Positions 28,311 through 38,818 are shown, counted from the stretch's first letter. The stretch: DNA of 42,161 nt from Chara braunii (GCA_003427395.1 BFEA01000355.1:1554396-1596556); one strand, 5' to 3'. A program made the numbers and translations. Notes: generated by a model not told the origin, from the sequence alone.

Positions 28311-30099
28311 TGGGGAAAATCTCGCATAAGTAATTTTCTCCTTCCCTTAGCATGGGTGCAGATGTTGCGGCGTGGCCCGCAGTTTCTGGAGGGAGATTGG
28401 GTGGCTATCGATGAGGATGGGTGTCGATCAAGTGTTCACGACCAGTCGAGATGAAGCGCTGGTAAATCTGTTTTATAGGACCCGCCAGAACAGACTGGTA
28501 TGTGGGGTCCCAGATGAGGCATTCTCGCTCCCGAAGGCAGCTATTCACAGGGTGAGAGTGTTGAAGGAAGGGGACTACTGGGTAGTCTTCAGGCCCGAGC
28601 ATCGACCCGGACGAATGGAGGTGGCGGATCCCGTCACGGGACCTACAACCCCGATACCGGTACCTGCACAGCTTGGGGGTTACTAAGATCTCGAATTAGC
28701 CTGGAAGATTGGATCGTGGACCAATGGGCGAGGCACCTGAACGTATCATTGGAGACATTGAGACCAATCCAATGGTTTAAGGAGACTAAGTGTACACCCA
28801 CCAAACTAGCCTCGCTAAAATGGCAAATCGCCCACCGCTGTCTCCCCACAAACGCATGGCTCATTGACCCCTCTAGCCTGGAGCAGAGAGGCACGGCCCT
28901 CCCGTGGTGCGCGGCTTTGCCTGGAGGATTTTCCATCCCACGAGGCAAACAAAACCATTGAACATCTTTTCTTGCAATGCCCATCCTCGACGCATGTCTG
29001 GCGATGGTGGGCAAGAATCTGGGCTTCCCTCGGAACAGTACCTGACTGGCCATGGGAGTGGAGAGCCCTGCTCTGTGGACATTGGACGGCCCAAGGTTCA
29101 GGTTTCACTTCTAACCTGTTCTCGATTGGTAAGAGAGCGGTGCTGTGGGCCACCTGGAGGCACCGTTGCATATTGACCATTGAAAGCGCACATATGGGGA
29201 GGGGCGAATGACTGATACGATCAAGGACACAATTGAGACAGCAATCAGGGCTCGATGGACACTAGTACAGATGACAAAGCCCCTCTCTAAAAGGACCGAT
29301 ATCATCCACTAGCTAAATGAACAGCAATCAGGGCTCGATGGACACTAGTACAGATGACAAAGCCCCTCTCTAAAAGGACCGATATCATCCGCTAGCTAAA
29401 TGAATTCTGCATGGACTGGCTGGGAGGGGGACGTGAGGGGACGATAACAAGGGTACAATGGGATGGCTGGCAACTAGACGGCGATCATCGATTGGAAGCC
29501 AGGGAGAAGAATTATTGGCTCTGTTTCAATGATTGGACCACAACCCCTGACTAGATCCCCCTCCCCCCTCCCACAGATTTCCCAGACCCCTTCCCCCTCC
29601 CTGATCACACATTGATAGAATTAAGCTAGTACCGCAGGGAGTAGGGGGAATAGAGGAAATAGAGATGGACCGCTACACCTGGACAGGCGAGGAGTTCGTT
29701 AGCTGGGCAGCGGAAATGGAGGATGGAGCCCCTTCATCTCGTTGCCCCCTGGAGGAAGGAGCCCCATCCTCATCATTCCAACTGCCACCTACCAACCCCC
29801 CTTCTGTGCCTGCTTGAGCAGGGTCCTGAAAAGATAGGCAAAGGTCAATAAGTCATTGTAACCTGCGCAATCAATCCCCCGGACTCCAGGGCAATCAATG
29901 CAGACAGCTTTCAGACTCATTCTACAATAAATTCAGGGATACCTGATGTTAATCGAACGCTGGACCCGGTTTCCAGCAGGTAAAGCTCCCCGCCAATAGA
30001 TGGAATCTCCCCTGGGCGATAGTGGCGTCTGCTCCTACCAGCATGACTTTCACCCGTGAGGGATGTTCGTTAAGAAAAAAAAAAAAAAAAAAAAAAAAA
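28310..30099 (+). pseudogene. LINE-2, C-terminal part, 3' UTR and A tail
   Basis: Plus strand: GPQFLEGDWVAIDEDGC (28390), LFYRTRQNRLVCGVPDEAF (28468), VLKEGDYWVVFRPEHRPGR (28560), then the zf-RVT-like domain: LKWQIAHRCLPTNAWL (28820), ANKTIEHLFLQCPSS and HVWRWW (about 28945-29020). After the coding part comes an 83-bp exact tandem duplication (29238-29403, one base different), a region reading TITRVQWDGWQL, an untranslated stretch and the conserved tail with 26 A (30074-30099). Frame changes occur near 28430 and 28900. Confidence 0.75.
29961..30099 (+). repeat. LINE 3'-terminal tail, copy 4, full length
   Basis: TGGACCCGGTTTCCAGCAGG, then CCCGCCAATAGATGGAATCT, a GTGGCGTCTGCTCCTACCAG section, and the A tail at 30074. 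This is the longest version and aligns along its length with the minus-strand end of LINE-1 (1176-1301). Confidence 0.75.
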
Positions 30100-31063
30100 G
30101 AAGAAGATAGAAAAATGTCCCAAGACGAGGGAGATATCCGCGGCTTCAGCAGGCGTCTTCTTCGTTCTTTTGCTTGTGGGTTTCGCATAGGTACGAGATT
30201 CTTCCCTGGGTTGTAAATACTATTAATCCGTGTGTATTGAAAAAACAGAACAAAACCACAAAAAAGGGACAATGCTCCGATCTATCAGTGGCGAGCAACA
30301 CATGCTGCGCACCGGGCCCAGCATCCCTTACACAAAATTACTGAACAATGCTACACTGGGGCCATTACCCGGCTTCTGCTGAGAATACTAGGATATTCAT
30401 GAACAACTGCTGAAAATCAGAAGATTATTTTACCTTTAATTTACGAGAAGGCCGGGTCTCTCTGCATGCTTCTCGTCTACTTGGTCTGCTTCCGGCTTGG
30501 GTCCTGCTTGGGGTAGGGCCTGTTTTGGGCTTCTTAACAGACTGAGTGTACTTTTCAACACAACATGCTGTGACGTTATCACACACAAACAACAAGACAA
30601 AAGTGTAATGCATGCTACACGGAGACGACATGTACCGTCCACGACAGAGTCACGAAGACACAGTGAGCGTCCATGCACAATGCGGCAAAACCAGATTTCT
30701 TGAGAAATAGCACACTGCAGCAGTCTGGCAAGGAGCCGCCTTGACGAAGGCTCTGACAGTTGCGGCTCCCTCTCTCCCAGCAGAGAATCTCTCTATACAA
30801 GCCGGGGGTTGGAAGTAGTCATTCTCATCACGAAACAAGAAAAGATGCACGAAGTGAAACACCAACCGCACACAAAACTCTGTTAAAATGTCTCAGGGAC
30901 CTCCGTACTAGTTCAAATGAACAAAGCCTTCCCAGAACCAGCGACTCGCTGCCCAAACATTCGCCAAGTTGACGCCCACACAATCAACAAGGGGATTGAG
31001 ATACAGTCAAAAGCTTCCGGTGATCCCTGTGTGTGCCTGGTAATTAGCCTCTACAACACCCTG
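30100..31063. other. Intergenic, nothing recognised
   Basis: No supported gene. ACCGGGCCCAGCATCCC at about 30317 resembles ACCGGGCTCAGCATCCC at about 3733 in the nested block. Confidence 0.6.
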
Positions 31064-31068
31064 GACTT

Positions 31069-31069
<1 letters not shown>

Positions 31070-31105
<36 letters not shown>

Positions 31106-31165
31106 AAAAGAAAAAGAAAAAGAAAAAGAAAAAGAAAAAAAAGAAGAAAAAAAAAAGAAAGAGAT
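31070..31165. repeat. A tract and (AAAAAG)n microsatellite
   Basis: About 33 A followed by AAAAAG units. GATACAGTCAAAAG lies close on either side (about 30999 and 31161), which would fit a short target duplication around an A-tailed insertion. Confidence 0.85.
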
Positions 31166-31238
31166 ACAGTCAAAAGGCTCAGAACCACTTTACCTTAGAA
31201 GCATAAATAAAAATCCAAACCAACTGGCTTCAATAGGG

Positions 31239-31360
31239 CATCACCACACCACTCTCGGAGTGTAAAAAAGACAAAAATGTGGCCATGCATCTGGCCATGG
31301 TCTAGCAGGAAATTCATTCTCATTTTGCCCACAATTCGAGAGTGGTGTGGTGAAGCCCTT
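31239..31360. repeat. Inverted repeat with 19-bp arms
   Basis: CATCACCACACCACTCTCG (about 31241-31259) faces CGAGAGTGGTGTGGTGAAG (about 31338-31356): one mismatch, about 80-bp spacer. The spacer has a smaller GGCCATG/TGGCCATGG symmetry. No gene is attached. Confidence 0.6.
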
Positions 31361-31716
31361 GCTCGTGATTGCCTCAAGAACCACTCCCCTCACCAGCGCA
31401 CTGCTAGAAAGACAGAAACCTCTCGAAGAGTCAGAGGTCGTCTTCCGTCTTCAGAAAAGTTTCACGCCGGCTATGCACATCAACTCTTTCCTGAACGAGT
31501 CCCTTACCGCTCGCTGGTCGTGATACTTACTTTCACAAGAATACACTCTGGTCGGAGACCATGGACTTCCATACAGATGATACACACTGCCCAAGGCCCC
31601 CTTCTTTGACGCCTCCCGAGTGAAAACAACCCACGATGCCCCAGATAGCTTTCAAGACTGAAGCCTGTCTATCACTCTGACTCTGGATATCCCGCATACA
31701 AAAAACGCATCTGTAC

Positions 31717-31717
<1 letters not shown>

Positions 31718-31785
<68 letters not shown>
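31718..31785. repeat. (CT)n microsatellite
   Basis: About 34 uninterrupted CT units. Confidence 0.95.
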
Positions 31786-31788
<3 letters not shown>

Positions 31789-32805
31789 GGTTAAACGGAA
31801 ACAGACCAAACAGCAAATTTAAACTTAAAAACCAATAAAGAATCACCCAGCAACAAGCTACAGATAGAGCGTAGATGGAGAATCAGGACACCTCTTGAGG
31901 AGAACAACCACTTAAACGAGTGTGGAATTGCGTCAGTCGCCTTTGTGGAGCGAATACGATGAAATTGTCCATTTGATGCAGCAGAGCTCATACGTTACAA
32001 GTCGAGGAGATCAGAAGAACTCATCTGCATGAGCCTGCGCTAAGCCCACATGCCGTAACACGTTGCAATGGCCATGGAAGAGATCAACTTTTTTTTTGAA
32101 CTGCCGTCCCCTCTGCACAACTGCAGCAATCTCAGGCCCCCCTCCACTGCGGACTGAAGTGCGCACATGTCGTCCAAAACAAGGAGACTAACACGACGGT
32201 TACCACCGAGTCTACAAAGATCACGTAAAGCCGCAAAGACGGTTCCGGCGACGCACAACCTGCGATGGCATCGAATACGCTGGACAGCATCTTCATGATA
32301 ATTATCACCATTGGCAGCAGTTACATCAAGAGCACATGAACAATTAGCAGCAGAATAAACTCTTCGGACTGCTACATCACCAATCACACCACCAGTCCTG
32401 CTTCGCAGAAGAACGCACATAGGGTGCTCAGTGGTTGAGCAGCGAACTGGCAAACAGTAGCACCCTCAAAACAGGGCGGTGAAGCTCATCACACACTGTC
32501 AACTATTCACAAAACCAGGCTCACTACCTCTGCGCTTTCGATCATCTTCTCATCCCACGTACTTGGTCGAATCCATATGAAACAAGGGGACGCAAAGAGA
32601 ATAATGGTACCCTCACGACTCGGAGTCCAGGCAGGTGCTTTCACTCGTCTACTCAGACCGGGTACTTCGTCAAGTCCATATAAAACAATGGGATGCGAGC
32701 AGCACAGCAGTACCCTTGTGAGCACAGGCAGGAGAGGAGCAGCTGGCTTATAGGTTATGTTTCTGACAAACCGCCAAAGGAACACAGAGGAAGAAAACCA
32801 ACTGA
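31786..32805 (-). other. Region downstream of the CesA-type exon
   Basis: Presumed 3' flank or UTR of the minus-strand gene. Two diverged copies of about 65 bp (32560-32625 and 32666-32731; TACTTGGTCGAATCCATATG and TACTTCGTCAAGTCCATATA) form a near-tandem pair. A 137-codon minus-strand frame (32453-32040) with a Cys- and Leu-rich sequence is present. It has no recognised domain and I do not call it a gene. Confidence 0.45.
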
Positions 32806-34446
32806 CTAGAAGTGAGGGGAGAGGACATGCACCCAAAGCAGTGACAAAGAAATGGCCAACAAGATTGACCAAACGATGACAATCGTTGGCGTCTTGTTGG
32901 TCTTCCCCATCAAACCCTTTGCAAACGGGTATAAATGCGTGAGCACCCAGAAGGAGAAGAAGACCATTCCAACAAGCCGACCCCAGTTCTGCTCGCTTTT
33001 TCCCTTGTACATTTCACGCGAGACTCCCGCAAAGCATGCAATGATGTTAGTAATCATAACGGTGGTCGGAGGAACCATAAGCCACGTCCAGCGGAAGGCA
33101 TAAAGCTCTGCGTACGGATCATCATCGTCATCACTTCCCTTCTGCGTAAGGGTGAAGGAGATATCCACTCTGAACACCACCTTTAGCAGACCCTGCGTCA
33201 CAGCAGCAAGATGGGCGCTTGTTCCTCCAATGACCCAGAACTGCTCGTTTCGCCACCACTCCTCTAGGGAGACACCGCTCCACCGGATTTCGAGGATGGA
33301 AACCATGAAGATGGAGATGAAGAGCAATAAGAAGTATAGAACCGCAATCTCTGTGATTTCATTGATGATGAACTGGTTGGTGAAGAGGCAGAACGCNGGC
33401 AAGAAGCAATAAAGTAGCAANGCAAGGGANGTGAAAGGGTACACNACGGTGTTGATGTAGGCGAGTCTCTGCATAACCCTGAGACTNTTGAAGTAGTTGT
33501 GGAAGAGCGGGTTGTGCCTNGAGAAGAAGATTTCTACCGAACCTGTGGCCCACCGAAGGACCTGTCCAAGACGATCCGTGAGATTAATTGGGGCGGACCC
33601 CTTGAACGCAGGCCTCTTCGGCATGCAGTAGACAGAATGCCAGCCGTTTACATGCATCATCAGTCCAGTGACGATGTCTTCTGTAACCGATCCATACATC
33701 CAGCCGACCGTTTTTCCCCACTCTGTGTTCTCCTCGTAGCCACAGGAAATGACCAAGATCACATCGCTCAGAACCTGATAAGCTCCAACGTCAGGAACGC
33801 TACCCTCTGCATCGCCGACGGTCGCAACAAAGTTCCGGCACATTCCAAAACGCTTTGTGTGCCATTGTGTAGGGACCAACTGCATTTCCTCGTCATCTTG
33901 CTGACCTGGAATGACAGCCGTGAGAAGCCGGCTGTTCTCCAGCGCTTCCTTGCTACTGCGCCGACCACAGCAACAGCAACAGAGCGCAGCACAGCATCCA
34001 CGAGACGGGGGCTTGTAGTCCAGGTTGCCACTCGGTATCGGTGGACATAATCCATACAACGCTTGCCGTCGAAACACACAGCCGGTGCCGACATACATTG
34101 GACCCTGAACTCCATCCAAGCCCTTCATGTTCACATCGAAAAATATAGTGTTGTGATTTGCATAACGATCGTTCTTATCAACACCGTCAAACCGCTGTGG
34201 GAACTGAACATAACACACCTGACTCCCCTTCTTGGGATCCATCAGGAAACACATAGCCTCTCGAACTGCTTTCGCATTGTTGACGTAATGATCGCAGTCA
34301 AGATTGAGAATGAAAGGCCCATTCGTGATCAGAGCACTTGACCGCATCAGAGCGTTCATAGCACCTGCCTTTTTGTTGTGGTTCACCCCTGTTCTCTTCT
34401 CTCGAGAAACGTACACCAGCCTTGGCATAGGGTCCCCATTGATATC
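32806..34446 (-). CDS. Cellulose synthase (CesA/CslD-type), last exon
   Basis: Glycosyltransferase family 2 enzyme of the plasma membrane that polymerises UDP-glucose into beta-1,4-glucan. The exon gives about 546 residues to a stop at 32806-32808. It opens at 34446 after a good acceptor (polypyrimidine tract, then CAG) with [18 protein letters not shown], so 5' exons are missing. Counting from Met at 34428: NLDCDHY (DCD, residues 44-46), Cys-rich loop [11 protein letters not shown] (145-155), [10 protein letters not shown] (TED 249-251), QVLRW (289-293), FTLTQK (425-430), and about six hydrophobic helices from 325 to the end. All catalytic motifs are intact and there is no frameshift. The first half is CesA-like ([24 protein letters not shown]); [11 protein letters not shown] and [13 protein letters not shown] recall CslD. 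Six isolated Ns (33397-33520) make residues 303-344 partly unknown. The N-terminal zinc finger and the start are not in view. Confidence 0.92.
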   Translation of the reverse strand, partial: DINGDPMPRLVYVSREKRTGVNHNKKAGAMNALMRSSALITNGPFILNLDCDHYVNNAKAVREAMCFLMDPKKGSQVCYVQFPQRFDGVDKNDRYANHNTIFFDVNMKGLDGVQGPMYVGTGCVFRRQALYGLCPPIPSGNLDYKPPSRGCCAALCCCCCGRRSSKEALENSRLLTAVIPGQQDDEEMQLVPTQWHTKRFGMCRNFVATVGDAEGSVPDVGAYQVLSDVILVISCGYEENTEWGKTVGWMYGSVTEDIVTGLMMHVNGWHSVYCMPKRPAFKGSAPINLTDRLGQVLRWATGSVEIFFXRHNPLFHNYFXSLRVMQRLAYINTXVYPFXSLXLLLYCFLXAFCLFTNQFIINEITEIAVLYFLLLFISIFMVSILEIRWSGVSLEEWWRNEQFWVIGGTSAHLAAVTQGLLKVVFRVDISFTLTQKGSDDDDDPYAELYAFRWTWLMVPPTTVMITNIIACFAGVSREMYKGKSEQNWGRLVGMVFFSFWVLTHLYPFAKGLMGKTNKTPTIVIVWSILLAISLSLLWVHVLSPHF

Positions 34447-34468
34447 CTGAAGCAGTGGGAATTAACAG
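34447..34468 (-). promoter_or_regulatory. 3' splice acceptor of the CesA-type exon
   Basis: On the minus strand CTGTTAATTCCCACTGCTTCAG immediately precedes the conserved coding sequence and marks the end of the upstream intron. Confidence 0.75.
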
Positions 34469-34477
34469 AAAGATGCA

Positions 34478-34480
34478 TGC

Positions 34481-34536
<56 letters not shown>
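34478..34536. repeat. (CA)n microsatellite in the CesA intron
   Basis: About 29 CA units just upstream (minus sense) of the splice acceptor. Confidence 0.95.
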
Positions 34537-34539
<3 letters not shown>

Positions 34540-35141
34540 AAAGTTACATTTAACCATGACTTCATGTGTTTCCAACACACCGTAGACACTCACAATTCAT
34601 TGGAATTTGGAAGCAACCAGACACCATGGGGAGCTCCATAAAATTTTCAAACTGAATGGACATAATTTGAATACTTCACATTGACGAGAGAAATTCTTGC
34701 GTGTACAGGGTTGCCCAACCGCCCCGATCACACACATCCAACGGAGTTCAACATTATGCAGTAGATGGCTATCACTGCGCCGGAATGACCTGGCTCTGGC
34801 TGCACCCAATCTCTCTGCCACTCTCATTTTCCCATTGGAGCAAACTACCGTCTCCACCGGCAATTACTGCCATATCTGGACTGAAAGTTGCACCAAATAC
34901 AGCTACAATGACTTGGCGTTCTATTTGGGTGAAGACGGTAGTTGGCAATGGCAAACAGTTTGGTCTGCTGCGCAGCTCGCCTGCCAGCCTAAGCGTACCC
35001 GAGCAAATCTCAAAAGACCAGTGCTGCATACCCGGTCCCACCGGGGCCCCCTCCCCCCGCCGGAACAGGGGCAGTCGTACCGGCCGGTGGACCACACCGG
35101 TTGCCCTCCGGTTGCCATTTGCGCATTTCGATCTCGGGGGG

Positions 35142-35214
35142 GTTCAATTTTTTTAGGGGCTGAGAGGCCTCCATGCGGGTCGTGAAGGCCTCCCGGCCCC
35201 AAAAAATATTGAAC
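35142..35214. repeat. Long hairpin 1 of a hairpin cluster
   Basis: Arms of 29 bases, 35142-35170 (GTTCAATTTTTTTAGGGGCT...) and 35186-35214 (...GGCCCCAAAAAATATTGAAC), pair with only a few mismatches around a 15-base loop. Confidence 0.8.
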
Positions 35215-35216
35215 AG

Positions 35217-35219
35217 TGT

Positions 35220-35258
<39 letters not shown>
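35217..35258. repeat. (TG)n microsatellite
   Basis: Lies between hairpins 1 and 2. Confidence 0.95.
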
Positions 35259-35260
<2 letters not shown>

Positions 35261-35308
35261 GGCCTATCTGGACCGCCGATCTCGGAAGATCGGCGGCCCA
35301 GATAGGCC
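35261..35308. repeat. Long hairpin 2
   Basis: Arms of 21 bases (35261-35281 and 35288-35308), GGCCTATCTGG-A-CCGCCGATC against its complement with one mismatch, and a 6-base loop TCGGAA. Confidence 0.85.
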
Positions 35309-35323
35309 ACCGTGTTTTTAAGA

Positions 35324-35345
35324 TTCGGGCGGGAAACCGCCCGAA
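35324..35345. repeat. Hairpin 3 with GAAA loop
   Basis: TTCGGGCGG-GAAA-CCGCCCGAA: nine perfect pairs closed by a GNRA tetraloop. Followed by an N (35360) and a GA run (35361-35395). Confidence 0.85.
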
Positions 35346-35360
35346 CATATGCCTGCCCTN

Positions 35361-35394
<34 letters not shown>

Positions 35395-35464
35395 CGAGGG
35401 CTTCATTTTGTGAACAGGAATAATGATCTCAAAGCAAGTTCAATGCTGCATAACTTCTTTTTCA

Positions 35465-35465
<1 letters not shown>

Positions 35466-35495
<30 letters not shown>

Positions 35496-35642
35496 CTTCT
35501 TCTTCTTCTTCTTCTTCTTCTTCGTCTTCTTCTTCTTCTTCATTTTCGTCTTCTTCTTCTTCTTCTTCTTCTTCTTCTTCTTCTTCTTCTTCTTCATTTT
35601 CGTCTTCTTCTTCTTCTTCATTTTCGTCTTCTTCTTCTTCTT
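35466..35642. repeat. (TTC)n array
   Basis: About 175 bp of TTC with interspersed TTCATTTTCGTC units. Frames across it read Ser, Phe/Leu or Lys homopolymers and are artefacts. Confidence 0.95.
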
Positions 35643-35721
35643 TGGTAGCCTTCTTTGCTCATGTTTACTGCTTGTGTAGCCTTGTGAGGTATGGCTTCCT
35701 TCATGTTTCCTGCTGTTGCAC

Positions 35722-35811
35722 GTACGCATTGGTCAGTGTTTGCAGAAAAGTCAGGTACACATTGGTCAGTGTTTGCAGGAAAGTCAGGTACACATTGGCC
35801 AGTGTTCGCAA
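35722..35811. repeat. 33-bp tandem repeat, 2.7 copies
   Basis: GTACGCATTGGTCAGTGTTT... repeats at 35722, 35755 and 35788 with few changes. Confidence 0.9.
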
Positions 35812-35835
35812 TCACCCCACTAACACCCCCAAAAT

Positions 35836-35836
<1 letters not shown>

Positions 35837-35867
<31 letters not shown>
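35837..35867. repeat. 31-base C tract
   Basis: Uninterrupted C run; the complementary strand could form stacked G-quadruplexes. It is prone to length error. Confidence 0.95.
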
Positions 35868-36172
35868 TGCCTTCCGCCGCTTTGGAGATGTGCACCCCGC
35901 CACTTTGACACTTCATCGACCGTGAACGAAGTGGAGACTTCGTTGCATCCCCCGTCTGCCCCAGCCTCTGTGGAGTCACCATCGCCCTGCCCCGCTGTCA
36001 AACTTCCCCTCCATCAAAGAGCTTCTTCCTATGCTTCCTCTATTTCTTCTTCTTCTTCTTACTCTTTCTTCTTTTTCTTCTGGTAGAGCTCAACTTTGTG
36101 AAGTTTGCAACTTCACGTAGTACTTTGAGCGAGCGCAGAAGTTGGTGGGGCGCGCCGAATTCTGCGCTGCAT

Positions 36173-36177
<5 letters not shown>

Positions 36178-36209
<32 letters not shown>

Positions 36210-36245
36210 CAGAGAGAGAGAGAGAGAGGGACAGAGAGAAAAGGG
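36178..36245. repeat. (GA)n array
   Basis: GA dinucleotides interspersed with GACAGAGA. Confidence 0.95.
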
Positions 36246-36311
36246 AGGGGCGAACAGCTCGTGAAACTGCTCAACCAGTCCCTTAAGCCCCCCTCCTCCC
36301 TCACCTCCTTG

Positions 36312-36960
36312 TTCTTCTTCTTCTTCGACTTCTTCTTCTGCTGCTTCTGATTAAGGAACATGTATTTCCCTTCTTCTTCTTCTTCTTCTTCTTCTTCTCC
36401 TTCTCCTTCTTCTCCTTCTTCTTCTCCCCTCCCCCATGTTCGACACCGTAGGCAAACTTGCCAAAAGCAACATTTTTCTTATTCTTCTTCTAGCTCATCC
36501 TCTTCTTCTTCTCGTTCTTCTTCTTCTATCCCACACCGGTAGCCATAGCAATAGCCATAGGCAGACTTCTTCTTTTCTTAACTGCTGCTTTTGTTCTTGT
36601 TCTTCGTCTTTTTCTTCCCCTTCTCCCTCCTCTCCCGTAGCCATAGCCATAGCCTATGAACTTTCTTTTTTCACTTCTTCTTCTTCTTCTTCTTCTTTGA
36701 GTCTGCCCCACTATCGTAGCCATAGCCAAAGCCAATGAGTTTTTTTATATTCTATTTTAACTTTTTCTTCTTCATCTTCTTCTACTTTTTCTTTCTTTGT
36801 CTTCTTCTTCCCCCACATTGGTAGCCATAGCCCTTCCTGTTCTTCGTCCACCAGTCCCGTTGTCCCCCTCCAACCATAGCCAGTCAGCCCGCGTTTTTTT
36901 TAATCTTGAAAAAGGTGCTCCTCATCCTCCTTGTCCTCCTCTTCTTCTTCTTCCTCTTTT
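36312..36960. repeat. TTC-rich higher-order array
   Basis: TTC-rich blocks of 50-90 bp alternate with a GTAGCCATAGC-containing spacer, seen at about 36539, 36639, 36715 and 36821, with weaker forms at 36446 and 36872. The unit is about 75-105 bp, so this is more than a simple microsatellite. Confidence 0.7.
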
Positions 36961-36996
36961 TGTTATTGTTCTTGCTATTATCTCTCACCGGTGGCC

Positions 36997-38818
36997 ATGA
37001 CGGTGGGTGCTGAAGAACGGGGCAGTCGGGGAAGAGCATCCGCAGCGGCAAAGGCGAAAGAACCTGCACTGCCCGTTGTTGACAGGCCTGAGTCGAGCAC
37101 GCAAAGGACGACGTCTGCATTGGCTACTTCAATTGACGGCGGGACGCCACATGTCGAACTGCGAAAGAAAAACAAGGTTTGGATCTGGTGTGAGCAGGGA
37201 CAGGAGGCAGCTACTTTGAAAGGGAGGGCGGAGTACTAGGTCAGGTGCAGGTTGTGCTTGACAATTTGGAAGGAGTCGCCAAGTAAGGCTGCCGAGCATT
37301 TCTTGAAGCCGATGAAGCCGTGTGCACTGCGGACAGGTGAGATAGTCCACAGTTTGGTCTCTGCCGGTGCTAAGGTGCAGCCAAAGGACAAGAAAATTAA
37401 GTACTTGCCTAGAAATTACAAGGGAGGTAAGGCAGAATCAGATGTACTTCAAATGCATCGTGTGGAGAGGAAGGTTTTGAAGATCCACAGACAGCCGAGC
37501 CCCAGCCATCGCCTGTTGCAGGGTGGGCAGTTGCCGGTATTGCAAACGTGGTTGTTGCTGCACTTGATGAGGCTGTAGGGGACGGAGGTGCAGCGGAGGG
37601 CAGACGCGGTGACAAAGGGCAAGGGTCGACAGCGCGAACTACTGCCTTTAGACAGACCACTGTGCGACGGCAGCAGGACAATGCAGCACAGCAAAAGATG
37701 GGCATCGCATGGGCGGAGGCCATGTTCAGGGATCGTATCGCCTTCAATTTCTTGAACATGGACACGACTCCGACATTGCATGCCATGAACCTGGAGGTAG
37801 CCAACTTGAGGCTGAAGGTGAAGCTCCCATCGTGCAACTACATGAGGACGGTCATGTTGGACATCGTCTACATGAAAATCAAAAAGGAGGTGAAACCACT
37901 GACGGCCTGCTGGGACTCGACTGGATGCACTTTTATCACCGATGGGTAAACTGACCGCAGGAATAGGCCAGTGATGAACTTCTTGGCAGCGGGGGAGCAA
38001 GGGGCGGTGCTCGTGGCACCAGTGACAATGACTGGTAGGAAGAGGAATGTGGTGGCATTGGCAAAGTTGTGGGAGCAGGTAATGAGGGAGATTGGATTTC
38101 AACGCATCAACGCGATCTGCACCGACAACGCCGAAGTTAACAAGAAGGCGGTGCAGAACCTAGAACGGCGCAAGGACAAGGACGTGGCCAGGATTCCATG
38201 GGTTCCTTACGGGGCGCAATGTTGCAGTCTCTTTCTCAAGGATTTGGCCAACCTGTTGTGGATAAAAGGCACAGTAAAAACCGCGAACACAATCGTGAAG
38301 TTCATCAGGAATCACCATGCCACACACGACTTGATGATGACTGTCGATGACTCGTTGTCCTTGGTTCGTCCCACAGACGTGCAGTTCAGATCGGTATATA
38401 AGATGCTCCAGTGGCTAGCAGAAAGAGAGGATGTTCTTATCGAGATGGTGGATGGGAGGTCGGCTGCAAAGTGGAGAGCGTTGAGATGGTCAAGGGAGAA
38501 GTTGCGCAACAGAGCCAACCTCATGTACTACACAGTGAGGTCCGAGGTTTGGTGGCCGCCGGTGAGGAAGATTGTGTCCATCATGCACCCGATCTTCCAG
38601 TGCTGAAGAGGATGGATGCAAAAGGCACCCCTCCCACCAATCTTGTCGAGAACGATGACATGATTGGGCGGAAGTTGACGAACGTGGTGCTGAGGAAGGA
38701 GTGTGACGAACTACTTTCTAAAACATGCGACTTCCTGGGCAACTATATTTCGGGAGTTGAAAAGACGGACCGACCCAATTGCACAAGTGGCCCCATCCTT
38801 TTTGAGAAAGCTTGATCC
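36997..38818 (+). pseudogene. hAT-type transposase (BED-like finger, DUF659), broken
   Basis: Plus strand. An Ala/Arg-rich start is followed by VELRKKNKVWIWC, a TAG (37237-37239), and in the same frame VRCRLCLTIWKES...EHFLKPMKPC, a BED-like zinc finger (C-x2-C...H-x6-C). After frame changes comes CNYMRTVMLDIVYMKIKKEV and CTFITDG (37830-37948), a TAA where the conserved Trp of DGW is expected, then TDRRNRPVMNFLAAGEQGA, INAICTDNAEVNKKAVQ and SLFLKDLANLLWIKGT. This is the DUF659 region of plant hAT transposons. After a shift near 38600, LKRMDAKGTPPTNLVENDD and GRKLTNVVLRKE continue to about 38815. The C-terminal dimerisation domain is not seen, so the gene is truncated and dead. No terminal inverted repeats were identified. 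Confidence 0.75.

Noticed and set aside
32040-32453. 137-codon minus-strand frame as a separate gene
   Set aside because: No recognised domain, and it lies in the likely 3' region of the CesA-type gene; chance frames of this length are common here.
35423-35908. Poly-Ser, poly-Phe and poly-Lys frames
   Set aside because: They are translations of TTC and C homopolymer arrays.
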